A stretch of 41,121 nucleotides of DNA from contig JAQUDD010000004.1 in assembly GCA_028685875.1 (NCBI GenBank), positions 1 through 41,121 on the forward strand. Direction: 5' to 3'. The notes under the pieces are model-generated. The model was not told the DNA's origin and ran no database searches. It saw only the letters and a list, made by a program, of their open reading frames with translations. The translations under genes were made by a program, and so were the position numbers. The DNA is from Candidatus Absconditabacteria bacterium. GTDB taxonomy: Bacteria > Patescibacteriota > Gracilibacteria > Absconditabacterales > Absconditicoccaceae. Below, piece by piece: positions 1 through 9,617 of this stretch (its first letter is position 1; every line of letters begins with the position of its first letter).

Positions 1-993
1 CTTCTCATTATTCCACTAGGAGTTCTTCTTTTTCAGATTGAGCGAGGGGAAGGATATACTTCTCAAGTACAAGAGGAAGTTTTTATCGCAGAAGATTTTT
101 TCACCTCCCTTCAGTCAATTTCTGGTGAAGTACTGATCTGACCGGATGAAGAAGTTCAAAGGCGCTATCTTGATTCTGTTGCTCAGACAAGAGATACACT
201 CAAAATACAAACCTATGAATTTACTCATCAGCTTTTTAAAGAACTTTTTTCTAGGCTTGCTGGTTCATGAACTCAAGTTCAGATCATCATTGAAGATCAA
301 AAGTATCAACAATTTCAAAATACCCTCAAACAGCTCCAAGACTTTTTCTCTGGACTGCAAAATATTGAGATAAAGTCTGATCAGCAGATGGGGACGACCT
401 ATGTTCATAGTAAGATTACTCTGTTGGATAATGCTTTTTGGATACAGTCAGCGAATCTGACTAAATCAAGTTTTGAATCCAATCGTGAACATTTCTTTTA
501 TTCTGAAGATGAGGAGGTGTTCAGGAGTTTACAACAGATCTTTGAGAAAGATTGGGAGGGAGTTACTTTAATGATAGGAGATCTTCATAGTAATCTCGTT
601 GTCTGTCCTGTCAACTGTAGAGGGGGTATTGAAGCCTTACTTTCTGGAGCTCAAGAGTCCATTATTATCCAGACACAATATATTATGGATGAGGAAATTT
701 TAAAGATTTTACGTAAAAAATCTGAAGAGATCAATCTCAAGATTATTGTCGCCGATACCATAGATAATGCAAATTTGACGAACTATTTTTGACCTGGCGT
801 AGCAAGAGCCTTGAAGGCTCATTATAATCATACTAAAATGATTTTAGTAGATGAAAAATATCTCCTCCTTGGATCAATGAATCTCTCCGATAATTCACTG
901 GATAACAATAGAGAAATCTGAATTATCCTGTTGGAGGAAAAGCAGATTCAGACGTTTCTTTCAGGATTTTGGGCAGATTGGAGAAATTCCTAA
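1..993 (+). CDS. Phospholipase D-like (cardiolipin synthase-type) protein, 5' partial
   Basis: The gene enters from the left edge; 330 residues are visible. A hydrophobic stretch at residues 1-12 (LLIIPLGVLLFQ) may be the end of an N-terminal membrane anchor. Two HKD-type motifs follow: VHSKITLLD near residue 135, followed by SANL and SNRE, and HTKMILVDE near residue 277, followed by GSMNLSDNS and NNRE. Two HxK(x)4D motifs define the PLD superfamily, which includes cardiolipin synthases, transphosphatidylases and some nucleases. A membrane phospholipid-modifying enzyme is the likeliest role, but substrate cannot be read from sequence. Four TGA codons in frame must be glycine (for example NNRE-G-IILL). 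The stop is TAA. Confidence is high for the family, low for substrate. Confidence 0.85.
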
Positions 994-1034
994 GAACGGT
1001 GGGATTTAGATTAAAAAATCTCTTGAAATCGTAT

Positions 1035-1148
1035 GACTAAACTATAGAAGTGGTTTGTTTGTAACCTTTTTCTGTAGAAGAAAAACAGCATATCCTAAGA
1101 AAATGCTGCTTATTCCCGCCAATGAAGGCTCATAAGGTTCTACCACAC
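1035..1148 (-). ncRNA. Structured small RNA candidate
   Basis: On the minus strand a near-perfect promoter (see 1155-1182) would start a transcript near 1148. The RNA can close on itself: GUGGU and GAACC near its 5' end pair with GGUU and ACCAC about 90 nt later. An internal hairpin has CAGCAU/AUGCUG arms (about 1085-1107). No reading frame of note lies here. I could not match it to SRP RNA (no GGAAGGAAGCAGCC core), RNase P or tmRNA. A shortened 6S-like RNA is possible but unproven. The 3' end is uncertain; a weak A/T-rich hairpin lies near 1008-1028. Confidence 0.4.
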
Positions 1149-1154
1149 AACAAT

Positions 1155-1182
1155 ATTATACATCTATTTTTTTGAATGTCAA
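1155..1182 (-). promoter_or_regulatory. Consensus sigma-70 promoter (minus strand)
   Basis: Read on the minus strand: TTGACA (1182-1177), 16-nt spacer, TATAAT (1160-1155). Both hexamers match consensus exactly. No protein gene lies immediately downstream on this strand, which supports a non-coding transcript. Confidence 0.65.
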
Positions 1183-1205
1183 ATTTTTATATGAGAAAGT
1201 GTAGA

Positions 1206-1224
1206 GAATTAGTAATCCTAATTC
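1206..1224. promoter_or_regulatory. Inverted repeat upstream of the sigma factor gene
   Basis: GAATTAG, 5-nt loop, CTAATTC: a perfect 7-bp inverted repeat 30 nt before the sigma factor start codon. It could be an operator or a leader hairpin. It is short and A/T rich, so chance is possible. Confidence 0.3.
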
Positions 1225-1254
1225 AGCTTTAATTTTTTAAGCAAGGATATCTCT

Positions 1255-2517
1255 ATGGATAAAGTTAAAAAGCAAATTTGGGAGCAGTATAAAGATGAAA
1301 TCTTGGAATTGGGAGAAAATCTCCAAACCCTATTGATTCAAGGAGCCGAAAAAGGAAGTATTCAGGAAGAAGAAATCATCTCAGAGATCGATGATATGGA
1401 AGGGAATATTAAAATTTTAGAAAAGTTCTACGATCTTACAGAGAAGCTTGGAATCAAAATCATTACTATTGAAGAAGTCTTGGAGGTGGAACTTAAGGAA
1501 ATTAAAAAGGAATCAAAACTTGGAAAAATTCACCTCTATGGGAAGGGAGAAAATCCTGTAGGAGAAAATCAGCATAAAGACTTTATTAAGTTGTATTTTA
1601 ACGATATTTCTAAGATTCCCCTCTTGACGGCAGATGAAGAAAAGGAGGTAGCAAGAAAAATTAAGAAAGGAGACGAAGCCGCAAAACAAAGACTCGTAGA
1701 GTCGAATCTCAGACTTGTGATTTCTATTGCTAAGAGATATTTTGGAGGGAGGCTTTCCTTTGCCGATTTGATTCAGGAAGGGAATATTGGGCTTATTAAG
1801 GCAATTGAAAAATTTGATCCTGATAAGGAATTCAAGTTTTCAACGTATGCAACTTGGTGGATTAAACAATCCATTACTAAAGCGATTGCTGATATGAGTA
1901 AGCATGTGAGAATTCCTGTACATCTGATTGATGAGATCAACTCCTATAACAAGACCTATCAGCTCCTCTTTCAGAAACTTGGAAGGGAGCCAACCAGTAA
2001 GGAAATTTGACAGAAACTTGGGTTTCCGATTAAGAAGATAAAAAAACTTGAAGAAGTGATTTTTGGTAATGTATCGCTCGACAGAGAAGTAGGAGACGAA
2101 GGGAGAGATACCCTCGCGGATCTTTTGGAAGATGGAAACACCCTCAGACCTGATCAGCTTGCCGAAAGAAATGCTCTAAGAAGTAATCTTGATGCGATTC
2201 TGGCGATGTTGGATGATAGAGAAGCAAAAATTGTGAAGATGAGATATGGAATTGATGGACCGAAATATACCTTGGAACAAGTGGGAGAAGAATTTGAGGT
2301 AACGAGAGAAAGAGTCAGACAAATTGAACAAAAGGTAATCCAGAAGCTTCAAGAGCATGCAGGACTTCAGAAAATGTTAGGGATTGAAGATGACATTGAG
2401 AAGCTCGAAGTAGAAGAAGCTCAAAAGAAGAGAAAGAAAAAATCTGCGCCAAAAATTGAAGAAAAAGAAGACTTCTTTGATGATGAGGATGATTTTGACA
2501 TAGATGATGTAGAATAA
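1255..2517 (+). CDS. rpoD: Primary sigma factor (sigma-70 family)
   Basis: Encodes a 420-residue housekeeping sigma factor that directs RNA polymerase to -35/-10 promoters. A region 1.1-like N terminus (about 1-75) is followed by region 1.2, region 2 with the -10-recognition helix [12 protein letters not shown] near residue 194, region 3 (HVRIPVH), and region 4.2 with the -35 helix [11 protein letters not shown] near 349. A single TGA at 2008-2010 in region 3 (SKEI-G-QKLG) is glycine. The protein continues about 55 residues past region 4, where most sigma factors end, with a Lys-rich segment and then an Asp/Glu-rich tail ([14 protein letters not shown]). That tail is unusual. AAGGAT lies 9 nt before ATG as a plausible ribosome site. 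Arg codons are almost all AGA/AGG. Confidence 0.95.
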
Positions 2518-2586
2518 TTTTTATAACGTAAGAATATCTAATAGAGAAAATAGATATTTTCCTACTTTTATTTGTGCAGAAAGGGG

Positions 2587-3582
2587 ATGCTGATTAGCTA
2601 TACCGGAGAGTCTGAGAGAATTGATACTTGGCTAAGTAAGGAGTTTTCTTATAGCAGAAATTTTTTTCATCATATTATTGGAAGATGAGGCGTTCAAGTA
2701 AATGGAAAGACGGTAAAAAAGTCCCAAAAACTCAAAGAAGGAGATCAGATTTTTATTGATAATTTAGAAAGATATCTCTCCCCCATTATTTTGGAAGAGG
2801 CGCCTGAGATTGATATCCCTATCTTGCTTGAAGAAGAAAATTATCTCATCATCAATAAACCTAAAGGAGTACTTTCTCATCCCAATAGCGTGCGAGATGC
2901 AAATAAACCTTCGGTGGTGGGATTTCTCTATCATCATTTCAAAGACTTGCCCAGTTATGGAAATTTTATCAGAGCAGGGCTTATTCATAGATTAGATAAA
3001 GATACCGATGGGATTATGGTCATTGCCAAGACGGAGAAGGGATTAGAACATTTCAAAGCACTCTTTCAGCAGAAATCTGAAAATGCAAGTATTGAAGAAA
3101 AAGAAGCTGTTCCTTTGCAGAAATTTTATAGAGCAACTTGTGAAATAAGCGAGGAAGGAGCAACCTTTTTGGAAAGCATCCAAGACCAGCTTCCCTATTA
3201 TATCTCTGAAGAGGTAATCGCAAAAGCTCCCAATACCGCTCCAAAACTCTGAATAACGAAGATTGAATCCATACTCCCCCTTATGAAGGGGGATAAAGGG
3301 GGTTCAAATAGCTGATGAACCTCCCCTCTTGATACGATTTCATCGGATACCCCTTCCCGCAGTTTGTGCGGGACAGGCTCTTCAGAAGGAGGGCAAGTGC
3401 AGATTTTTCTCCAGATCCTCACCTGAAGGACGCATCAGATTAGATATCACCTTTCGAATAAAGGACTTCCTATTCTCTGAGATTATCTCTACGGAAAGGA
3501 AAGTGATGAAGCAATGCAACTTACTGCCTACAAACTTCTCTATCAAGACTTGGATGGAGAAATAAGAACGATTGAGATATAA
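2587..3582 (+). CDS. RluA-family 23S rRNA pseudouridine synthase with in-frame repeat insertion
   Basis: Encodes a 331-residue pseudouridine synthase that isomerises uridine in rRNA. An S4 RNA-binding domain (about 10-57) precedes the catalytic domain. The HRLDKDTDG motif carries the catalytic Asp near residue 137, and TGRTHQIR near residue 279 is followed by LSNKG-P-LGDYLYGK, as in RluA/RluD. The Gly of TGRTHQ and of LGDY are both TGA. Between ITKIESI and QVQIFLQILTG lies about 41 extra codons (3271-3393) made of palindromic repeat DNA, read through in frame with two TGA as Gly. The insertion falls in a loop before the last conserved block, so the enzyme may still fold. ATG at 2587 is preceded by AAAGGGG. 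The stop is TAA. Confidence 0.88.
3271..3393. repeat. Palindromic repeat inserted inside the pseudouridine synthase gene
   Basis: About 123 nt (41 codons) with self-complementary blocks: CTCCCCC-TTAT-GAAGGGGG, AACCTCCCC against AGAAGGAGGG, and a small nested palindrome TCCCGCA/TGCGGGA at 3355-3373. It separates two conserved parts of the enzyme without breaking the frame. The nested TCCCGCA/TGCGGGACAG module recurs at 39904-39921. Confidence 0.7.
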
Positions 3583-3879
3583 TTTTTATCATATTCTATT
3601 CTCTACATTTGTCATTGCGAGTGAAACGAAGCAATCTAAAGGATGTATTATTTCTGAATGATGAAGCATTTCTGGATTGCCGCGTCGCTTTGCTCCTCGC
3701 AATGACGAAGTGTTGATGGATCCTGCACCGTAGGTTGTATCTGGATCCTTCACTTTGTTCAGGATGACGAGATTTTTCTTTTACTATAAAAGAAGACTTA
3801 TCATCTCACTTGCAAGTGAAAAGCAGATTTGTATATTGATAGTTGCGTTTTAACCAACAACTAAGATAAAAATATCATT
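3583..3879. repeat. Intergenic palindromic repeats (GTCATTGCGAG type)
   Basis: Gene-free stretch. A complete inverted-repeat unit spans 3611-3706: it opens with GTCATTGCGAGTGAAACGA and closes with GCTCCTCGCAATGAC. A second, half unit at about 3712-3767 ends in TTCAGGATGAC. These are the same families seen near 5.4, 20.1, 26.4, 36.7, 38.0 and 39.7 kb. No gene or clear promoter is seen. Confidence 0.75.
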
Positions 3880-5085
3880 ATGAACAACCGAAAGAAAACC
3901 TTTGCCATTATCTTTACAGGAGAAACATTTTCCCTTATCACCTCAAGTTTAGTGCAGTTTGCACTCATTCGATACCTTACTGATACTACGGGATCAGCAA
4001 CCGTGCTCGCTATCGCAACTATTTTGGGATTTCTTCCACAAATCTTGCTTGGGCCCTTTATTGGAGTCTTTGTAGATAGACGAGATAGGAAAAAGATTCT
4101 GATTTTTTCTGATATTTGAATTGCCCTAGCAACACTTCTCTTGGCATTGGCATTTTTTGTTGCTCCAGAGACGCCGATCTTCCTCATCTATATCGCGCTC
4201 ACAATAAGATCCTTTGGGAATGCCTTCTATCAACCTGCTATGCAAGCATCGGTTCCGCTTTTGGTGCCGGAAGAAAAGATCGTAACGATTGGAGGGATTT
4301 CTCAGAGCATTATCTCGCTTTCTGCAATTATTGGAACAATCCTAGGAGGGATCCTGTATGCAATCTGGAGCATTGAAGCGATTGTGCTCTTGGATGTGGT
4401 GGGAGCAGTGATAGGAGTGATTTCGCTCTGCTTAGTCAAAATCCCTAGTCCCAAAAAAGTTAGTACGGAAAATCCGAATATTCTGAGAGAAATGAAAGAG
4501 GGACTTGTCGCACTGAGAGAAAATAAGATTATATTCTTGATAACCAAGGTCATCTTTATCGGACTGATTATCGTGATGCCGATGTCAGCTTTGTTTCCTT
4601 TGATGACCAAAAATTATTTTGGACTTGGGTCAGTAGAGGCGAGTATGGTGGAGATGGCGTTTGGAATTGGGATGTTTCTCGGAGGTCTGCTCTTAAGTAT
4701 TTGGTGAGGATTTAAGAAAAAACAATATACTATTTTTATAGCATGGGGACTTGCGGGGCTCTTTACCTTCCTTTGTGGACTGGTGCCGGTTTCGCGATTT
4801 ATCGCCTATGTGATTGGATGTGGGCTGATGGGAGCGATGATGCCGCTGCTCAATACGCCGTATATGGCGATTTTACAGACGAGTATCGCGCCAGAAAAGC
4901 TAGGAAGAGTGATGTCGCTGATTAGTAGTGCGTTTCTGGTAGCGATGCCGCTAGGATTGGTCGTTGCTACACCGGTGAGTAATACGCTCGGAGTTGAATA
5001 TCGATTTATCATGTCTGGACTTGGGGTAATTGCGCTGAGTGTCTATGCACTTTTCAATCCAAAGATCAAAAAAGCTGAGCTGTAA
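3880..5085 (+). CDS. Major facilitator superfamily exporter
   Basis: Encodes a 401-residue integral membrane protein with about 12 hydrophobic segments in two halves. Between helices 2 and 3 the sequence GVFVDRRDRKKIL is the classic MFS loop (G-x-x-x-D-R-x-x-R-K). Overall layout matches the MFS_3/EntS-like or macrolide-efflux-type exporters, which use the proton gradient to expel small molecules; the substrate is unknown. TGA codons at 4117-4119 (FSDI-G-IALA) and 4705-4707 (LSIW-G-GFKK) are glycine. Under the standard code it would look like three fragments. It is followed by its own terminator and stands alone as a transcription unit. Confidence 0.88.
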
Positions 5086-5099
5086 TGCTCAGTTTTTTT
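5071..5099. terminator. Bidirectional Rho-independent terminator
   Basis: CTGAGC, 6-nt loop, GCTCAG, then seven T on the plus strand. Upstream A residues give a U run on the minus strand as well. It serves the MFS gene and the convergent glycosyltransferase gene. Confidence 0.85.
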
Positions 5100-5129
5100 G
5101 AAGAAAAGTTTTTGTTTGATATGGAGTTA

Positions 5130-6377
5130 TTATTTCTGAATAAAGTGATTGAATGCTTTCACTTTCTTTTCGCTGAGCTTGTAGCTCTTGGAGACAATTT
5201 CTCTCATGAATTCCGAAGGAACGAGATGCAAATCGATCTGCTTTTTGAGCACTTTTACTAAAGGATACATCAAGAGATATTTTCCTCGGATAACGACTTT
5301 CTGCAAAAAAGAATAAGGTTTTTTTCTCCAGAGAAAATTTTTTAAGGTGAGCGGAGTTTTGCAGTCTTCTACAAAATTGAGCTGGCTGGGATAGGGATAA
5401 AAGTATCCAAAATCATGATACATCATCAATAAGCTTGGTCATTCTGAGTGAAACGAAGAATCCAGTGTATCAGAAGAAATATCTGGATCTTTCGCATTCA
5501 CTCAAGATGACAGTTGTTGATCTTTGTATTTCTTAGCTTTTCTGACTACGCCAGGACCGAGATTACGCAGAAGGGAATTAAACCAAATAAGATCGGGCTG
5601 ATACTCTTTGAGCAGCTTTTCAAAACGATAAGCATCCCAGAAATTCGCCGGAGAAAAAAGAATTCCTGCTAACTTTCTGAGTGTTCAGAGCGGACCTTTG
5701 GGCACGCTTCCTCCTCGGAGAAGGACTTCGTGTCCTTGGCTACGCAAGAGATCTTGCACATCATGGAGATAAGTTTCAATTCCCCCAATTTTATTGATAA
5801 AGTCACTTACAAGAAGCACCTTTTGAGGTTTTCCTTTTGTAAGTTCTATAAAACGCTGATATCGTGCTTCATGAGAATAGTTTTCCAGAAGGAGAGAAAT
5901 CTGTTTTTGGTAGTTCAGCTTTTTCTCTCTTTTTTCTGTTTCATCCAGCTTACAGAGCTTCTTGAGCGCAGAAACAATCCTCTCTGCGGTAGTAGTTCCC
6001 TTGGAAGTGAAAAGATTGCAATCTGCAAAAATGAAGGGCTCCAAACCACCTTTTCTATATCACAGCACTGGAAGTCCTCGAGAAAGCGCATTTAAGGCAG
6101 AAAGTCCAAACGTCTCCAAAAACTCTGAAGGCATCAGACAGTAATCAATATTTGGGAGGTATTGCTGGATTTTTTCGAGTGGTTGCCAACCGAAATAATG
6201 CACCTTTTTACCCACTAAAGGAAGTAATTCTTCTTCTAAGCTCCCCTTTCCAAAGATGAAAAATTCTACTTGTCATTGCGAAAAATCTTCTGAATTTTGC
6301 AACACCTGTATCGCTTTGATAATCGAATCAAATCCTTTTTCTTTTTCTAACCTTCCATAATAGAGAATTCAGAGCAT
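5130..6377 (-). CDS. GT4-like glycosyltransferase with swapped (circularly permuted) halves
   Basis: Encodes 415 residues. Residues 1-170 look like the C-terminal, nucleotide-sugar-binding half of a GT4 (GT-B fold) enzyme: YYGRLEKEKGFDSIIKAI, then FGKGSLEEEL, then PSEFLETFGLSALNAL and GGLEPFI. From about residue 185 the protein continues as a GT4 N-terminal half: KVLLVSDFINKIGGIETYLHDV and SQGHEVLLRGGS, ending in HLVPSEFMREIV and KVKAFNHFIQK. That is where a normal GT4 passes into its C-terminal half, so the two halves are complementary but in reverse order. A TAG lies three codons before the ATG, so there is no upstream half. About 25 codons of palindromic repeat (5438-5511) sit near residues 289-313. 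Several in-frame TGA are glycine. Activity is uncertain. Confidence 0.75.
5438..5511. repeat. Palindromic repeat inserted in frame in the glycosyltransferase gene
   Basis: About 74-75 nt, opening GTCATTCTGAG and closing CTCAAGATGAC, with AAGAATCCA and TGGATCTTTCG as inner arms. On the gene strand it encodes SSGVNAKDPD, then DSS, then SEG. This is the same frame and orientation as the clpB copy (20073-20147). Both TGA codons inside are read as Gly. Confidence 0.85.
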
Positions 6378-6430
6378 TGAAAACTACTTAAGAGTAAATT
6401 CAATGCAAATATATAAATACCGTTAGATCT

Positions 6431-6560
6431 TGCAATCAAAAGATATTGCAATAATATGCTGAATATATAATATGTCAACACACTCAATCTTAGTATTGAG
6501 TGTACATACTGGAGCTCCTATATGGAATAAGTATTACTTATACTCCTAATCAGGAGCTCC
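6431..6560. promoter_or_regulatory. Three consecutive hairpins upstream of the CHC2 gene
   Basis: TGCAAT/ATTGCA (6431-6450); ACACTCAAT, 6-nt loop, ATTGAGTGT (6480-6503); and a long one with GGAGCTCCT (6511-6519) against AGGAGCTCC (6552-6560), whose inside also pairs (ATAAGT/ACTTAT). The last is 22 nt before the start codon. They could act on the leader RNA or be protein or replication binding sites. No poly-U tail follows, so simple termination is unlikely. Confidence 0.5.
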
Positions 6561-6581
6561 TTCCTTTCTTATAAAAGAACG

Positions 6582-7262
6582 ATGGAGAATATAAAAGAAA
6601 CCGCAAAGAATACCCAAGAAGACAAATCAAACCATCTTCCTCAAGATTTGCTTGAGAATTTTCTAGATGATGCTTTTGGATCATATCAAAGATTACAAAC
6701 AAAAAGGAAACTGAAAAATAAAAAAACTGCTCAAAGAAGGAAAGAATTATCTGGAAAAACAAGAAGATGATACAAAAAGAGAATGATTCATAGTTGAGAT
6801 GGATTTCGTTGGGATAAGGAAGTACAAAAAATAGAAGAGAGAATTGATGAGAAACTCTTATCTTTACTGAAAGATTGAAATATCATCAAATTATTTACTA
6901 CATACGGAATTACTTTAAAGGAAACTACATCTGATTATAAATGACTTTGTCCACGACATGAAGAAAAAACCCCTTCATTTGTTATCAGTAAAGCTAAAGC
7001 TATATCTAAATGTTTTTGATGTGGGGGATGACATACATTAGTAAATACTCTATATTTATTAGAATATGGAAAAGGAATTCATAGACTCAAAAGATTTCTA
7101 AAGTTAGAAAAGAAGATAGACCAATTTCTAAATCAGGAAAGCATTTCTAAACACACAGAACTAGTTGCTAAAAAAGAAGCACAAAAAGAAAGAGAACTAG
7201 CAAACAGAAGAGCAAGAGGAGAAATAGAAGATGAACAAGAAGATTTTACACCTCCTTTCTAA
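6582..7262 (+). CDS. Orphan CHC2 (DnaG-type) zinc-finger protein
   Basis: Encodes 226 residues, strongly charged. The centre (about 125-160) is a primase-type CHC2 zinc finger: LCPRHEEKTPSF, then KCFGCGGGH, matching the CPxH(x)nCxxC pattern of DnaG. The rest of DnaG (TOPRIM and helicase-binding domains) is absent. The N terminus is a Lys/Arg-rich helix and the C terminus a charged helix (KKEAQKERELANRRARG). Six TGA codons are glycine, including one inside CFGC, an exceptionally high share. No clear ribosome site precedes ATG. Such stand-alone fingers occur in plasmid, phage and mobilisable elements, so an accessory replication or DNA-binding role is inferred, not shown. Confidence 0.75.
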
Positions 7263-7392
7263 TTGAAAATTTTCTATAAAATCATACAATGAATGGTGAA
7301 AAATGTCCAGTTTTTTTTGTATAAAATTTTCTATCTATTTCTCTCACTAACTATTTATCTATCAAAACTCTTTACCTGTTGATCTATCTTCA

Positions 7393-8073
7393 ATGAACAT
7401 CCATATCATCACGCTTTTCCCTGAAATCTTCACTTCCTTCCTCGAAACCTCTCTCATCAAAAAAGCACAAGAGAAAGGAATTTTGCAATTCTCGCTCATC
7501 AACCCAAGAGATTTTTGCTCAGATAAGCATCAACAGGTCGATGATCAAGTCTATGGAGGCGGTGCGGGCATGCTTATTAAAGCTGAGCCTATTGTCGAGG
7601 CAGTGAAGCATTGTATACGGGAGAGTAAGATCGAGAAGTCTGATTTTAAAATTCTTTTCCCTGCACCAAGCACAGAAGTCTTTAGTCAAAAACAGGCCTA
7701 TCAATATTCCAAGCAAGAGCATTTGATTTTTGTCTGTGGAAGATATGAAGGAATCGATCATCGTTTTGAGCTCTATATGCAAGAGCACTACCCTAGTCAG
7801 TTTCAAAAGATTTCTCTGGGGCAATTTGTTTTGCTGTGAGGAGAGGTGGCAACGATGACGATGATTGAGGCAAGTACGAGACTGATCCCTGGAGTGATAA
7901 AAGAATCAGAAAGCTGGCAAGAAGAGAGCTATTCCCTCAAAGAAGGGATGAAAAACTTAGAACAGGCACAATATACGAGACCTGAGGAGATCTATGGATA
8001 TAAAGTTCCCGAGGTCTTGCTTTCTGGGAATCAGGCAGAGATCAAGAAATGGAGAGATGAAAACACTATTTAG
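7393..8073 (+). CDS. trmD: tRNA (guanine-37-N1)-methyltransferase
   Basis: Encodes 226 residues, the normal TrmD length. TrmD uses S-adenosylmethionine to methylate G37 next to the anticodon, which prevents frameshifting. The start MNIHIITLFPEIF is typical; VYGGGAGMLIKAEPI and FVCGRYEGIDHR are the conserved substrate and SAM motifs; SLGQFVLL-G-GEVATMTMIEA is the trefoil-knot loop, with its first GGE glycine encoded by TGA at 7837-7839. RLIPGV follows. It lacks the usual rimM/rplS/rpsP neighbours. Confidence 0.96.
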
Positions 8074-8103
8074 CAGTAGGAAATTAAAAAAGTCGTCACA
8101 TCT

Positions 8104-8132
8104 TTGACTTGGTTTCGTTATACCGGTATACT
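8104..8132 (+). promoter_or_regulatory. Sigma-70 promoter of the SLH/META protein gene
   Basis: TTGACT (8104-8109), 17-nt spacer, TATACT (8127-8132), 35 nt before the start codon. Confidence 0.7.
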
Positions 8133-8167
8133 GGAACGGTTTTATTTTTATTCTTTTATAATAATCC

Positions 8168-9526
8168 ATGAAAAAATCTTTATTAACAACAGCTGTGCTC
8201 GCTGCAATGGTTGGAGGAAGTTCTTTAGTATCTGCATCAAGTATTCCAGAAGGAGTTGTTGTAGAACCTATTATCAGTGTAAGCACTCAGGCTCAAACAT
8301 TTTTAGATGAATACAGCATCTTTGCAGATGCCTATAGAGTAGGAGGACAGCCTATTACAAGAGTAGAAGCTGCTAACATCTTCGTAGACTATGTGAGCGC
8401 TACTAAAGGAGATAAAATCTTCAATAACAGAATGAACTGCGATTACTATACGGATATCTCAGCACTCAGTGCTAGTGATCAGGATGCTATCAAAAAAGCC
8501 TGTGCTGCTGGACTCTTTAGAGGACATGAAGGAAAATTCTCACCAAATGATAACCTCACTTGGGCGCAAACACTTACCGTGCTAGATAGAATCGCTGAAA
8601 ATACCACAGCAGAAACAAATCCTTGGTGGAATGGATATGCTCAGAATGCTCTTAAAAAAGGATTTATCAAAGCAACTGATCTTATAAAGATGGATTGGAA
8701 TATTACTTCAGAACAATTTGTTCAGCTTCTTGCTGATTTCCATTATGCAAATGAAGGGACAGTAACTACACCAAATCTTGAAGGAGTAACCTGGACTTTG
8801 ACGAAGTATAATGAGGAAGTGGTAGAGGGGGAGTACAAACTCACTTTCACTGATGGGAAAGTAACTACAAAATTCTGTAACTCACTATTTGGAAACTACT
8901 CAACGAGTGGTGATCAGCTTTCTGGACTCTTGGCTGGAACAAAAATGGCTTGTCTAGAGACAGAACCACAAACTCTTGAAAATAATTTCAGCATCGATTG
9001 AGCAAGATTTGTGATCACGAGTACGAGAATGGTAGATAATAATATCGAAAGACTTACCATCACTACTAAAGAAGGGAATACCTATCTCTGGGTAAAGAAT
9101 ACCGAAGAAATTGTAGGAGGAGATAGAGATGAACACGGTTGTATTGGAAGCGCAGGATATTCATGGAATGAAACTACTCAAGCATGTGAAAGACCTCGGG
9201 AAAGAGATGTTCTAGCTGGAAAAGAATTTGGACTTAGAACAATAAATGGAACTGCAGTGAATGGAACCTATCTGATCTCTTTCGCTGAAGGTAGATTCTC
9301 TACACAGTTCTGTAATGTAATTAATGGAGATTATAACATTGAAGGAGAGAAAATTACGGGAACAGCTATTTCAACGTTGATGGCTTGTACTGATGCTGAG
9401 AGAAATGATCTTGAAGCGAAATTTGATATTTCAGGAGGAACTATTAAGGTAGAGGGAGATATTTTCACCCTGACCACTAGGGGAGGAGATGTGTTTGGGT
9501 TCCATGCAATCTATAGATGATGATAA
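8168..9526 (+). CDS. Secreted surface protein with SLH-like repeats and two META domains
   Basis: Encodes 452 residues. A signal peptide (MKKSLLTTAVLAAMVGG, cleaved near SASS) precedes about 180 residues with S-layer-homology-like segments (ITRVEAANIFVDYV, GLFRGHEGKFSPNDNLTWAQ). Two META/HslJ-like domains follow: about 203-312 (LEGVTWTLTKYN) and about 349-450 (LAGKEFGLRTING), each with GxF/KxxTxFCN and MAC cysteines. Between them lies a Cys-containing link (GCIGSAGYSWNETTQACERP). SLH-like repeats suggest attachment at the cell envelope; META domains are small beta-barrels of unclear function. TGA at 8999-9001 is Gly (FSID-G-ARF). At the end two TGA codons are read through to TAA at 9524-9526. 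It has its own promoter and terminator. Confidence 0.85.
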
Positions 9527-9556
9527 CAATCTCTCTCTTTAACATAAAATAAAAGA

Positions 9557-9581
9557 GCGCTGAATCATATCAGCGTTTTTT
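9557..9581 (+). terminator. Rho-independent terminator
   Basis: CGCTGA, 6-nt loop, TCAGCG followed by six T, 31 nt after the SLH/META gene stop. Confidence 0.85.
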
Positions 9582-9617
9582 CATTAGAAGCCTATGGGTA
9601 TACAAGAAGAAGAGAGG

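Noticed and set aside
7355-7386. CTATCAAAACTC/TTTACC similarity to the groEL duplicated segment
   Set aside because: Only about 17 nt in an A/T-rich region; chance similarity is likely.
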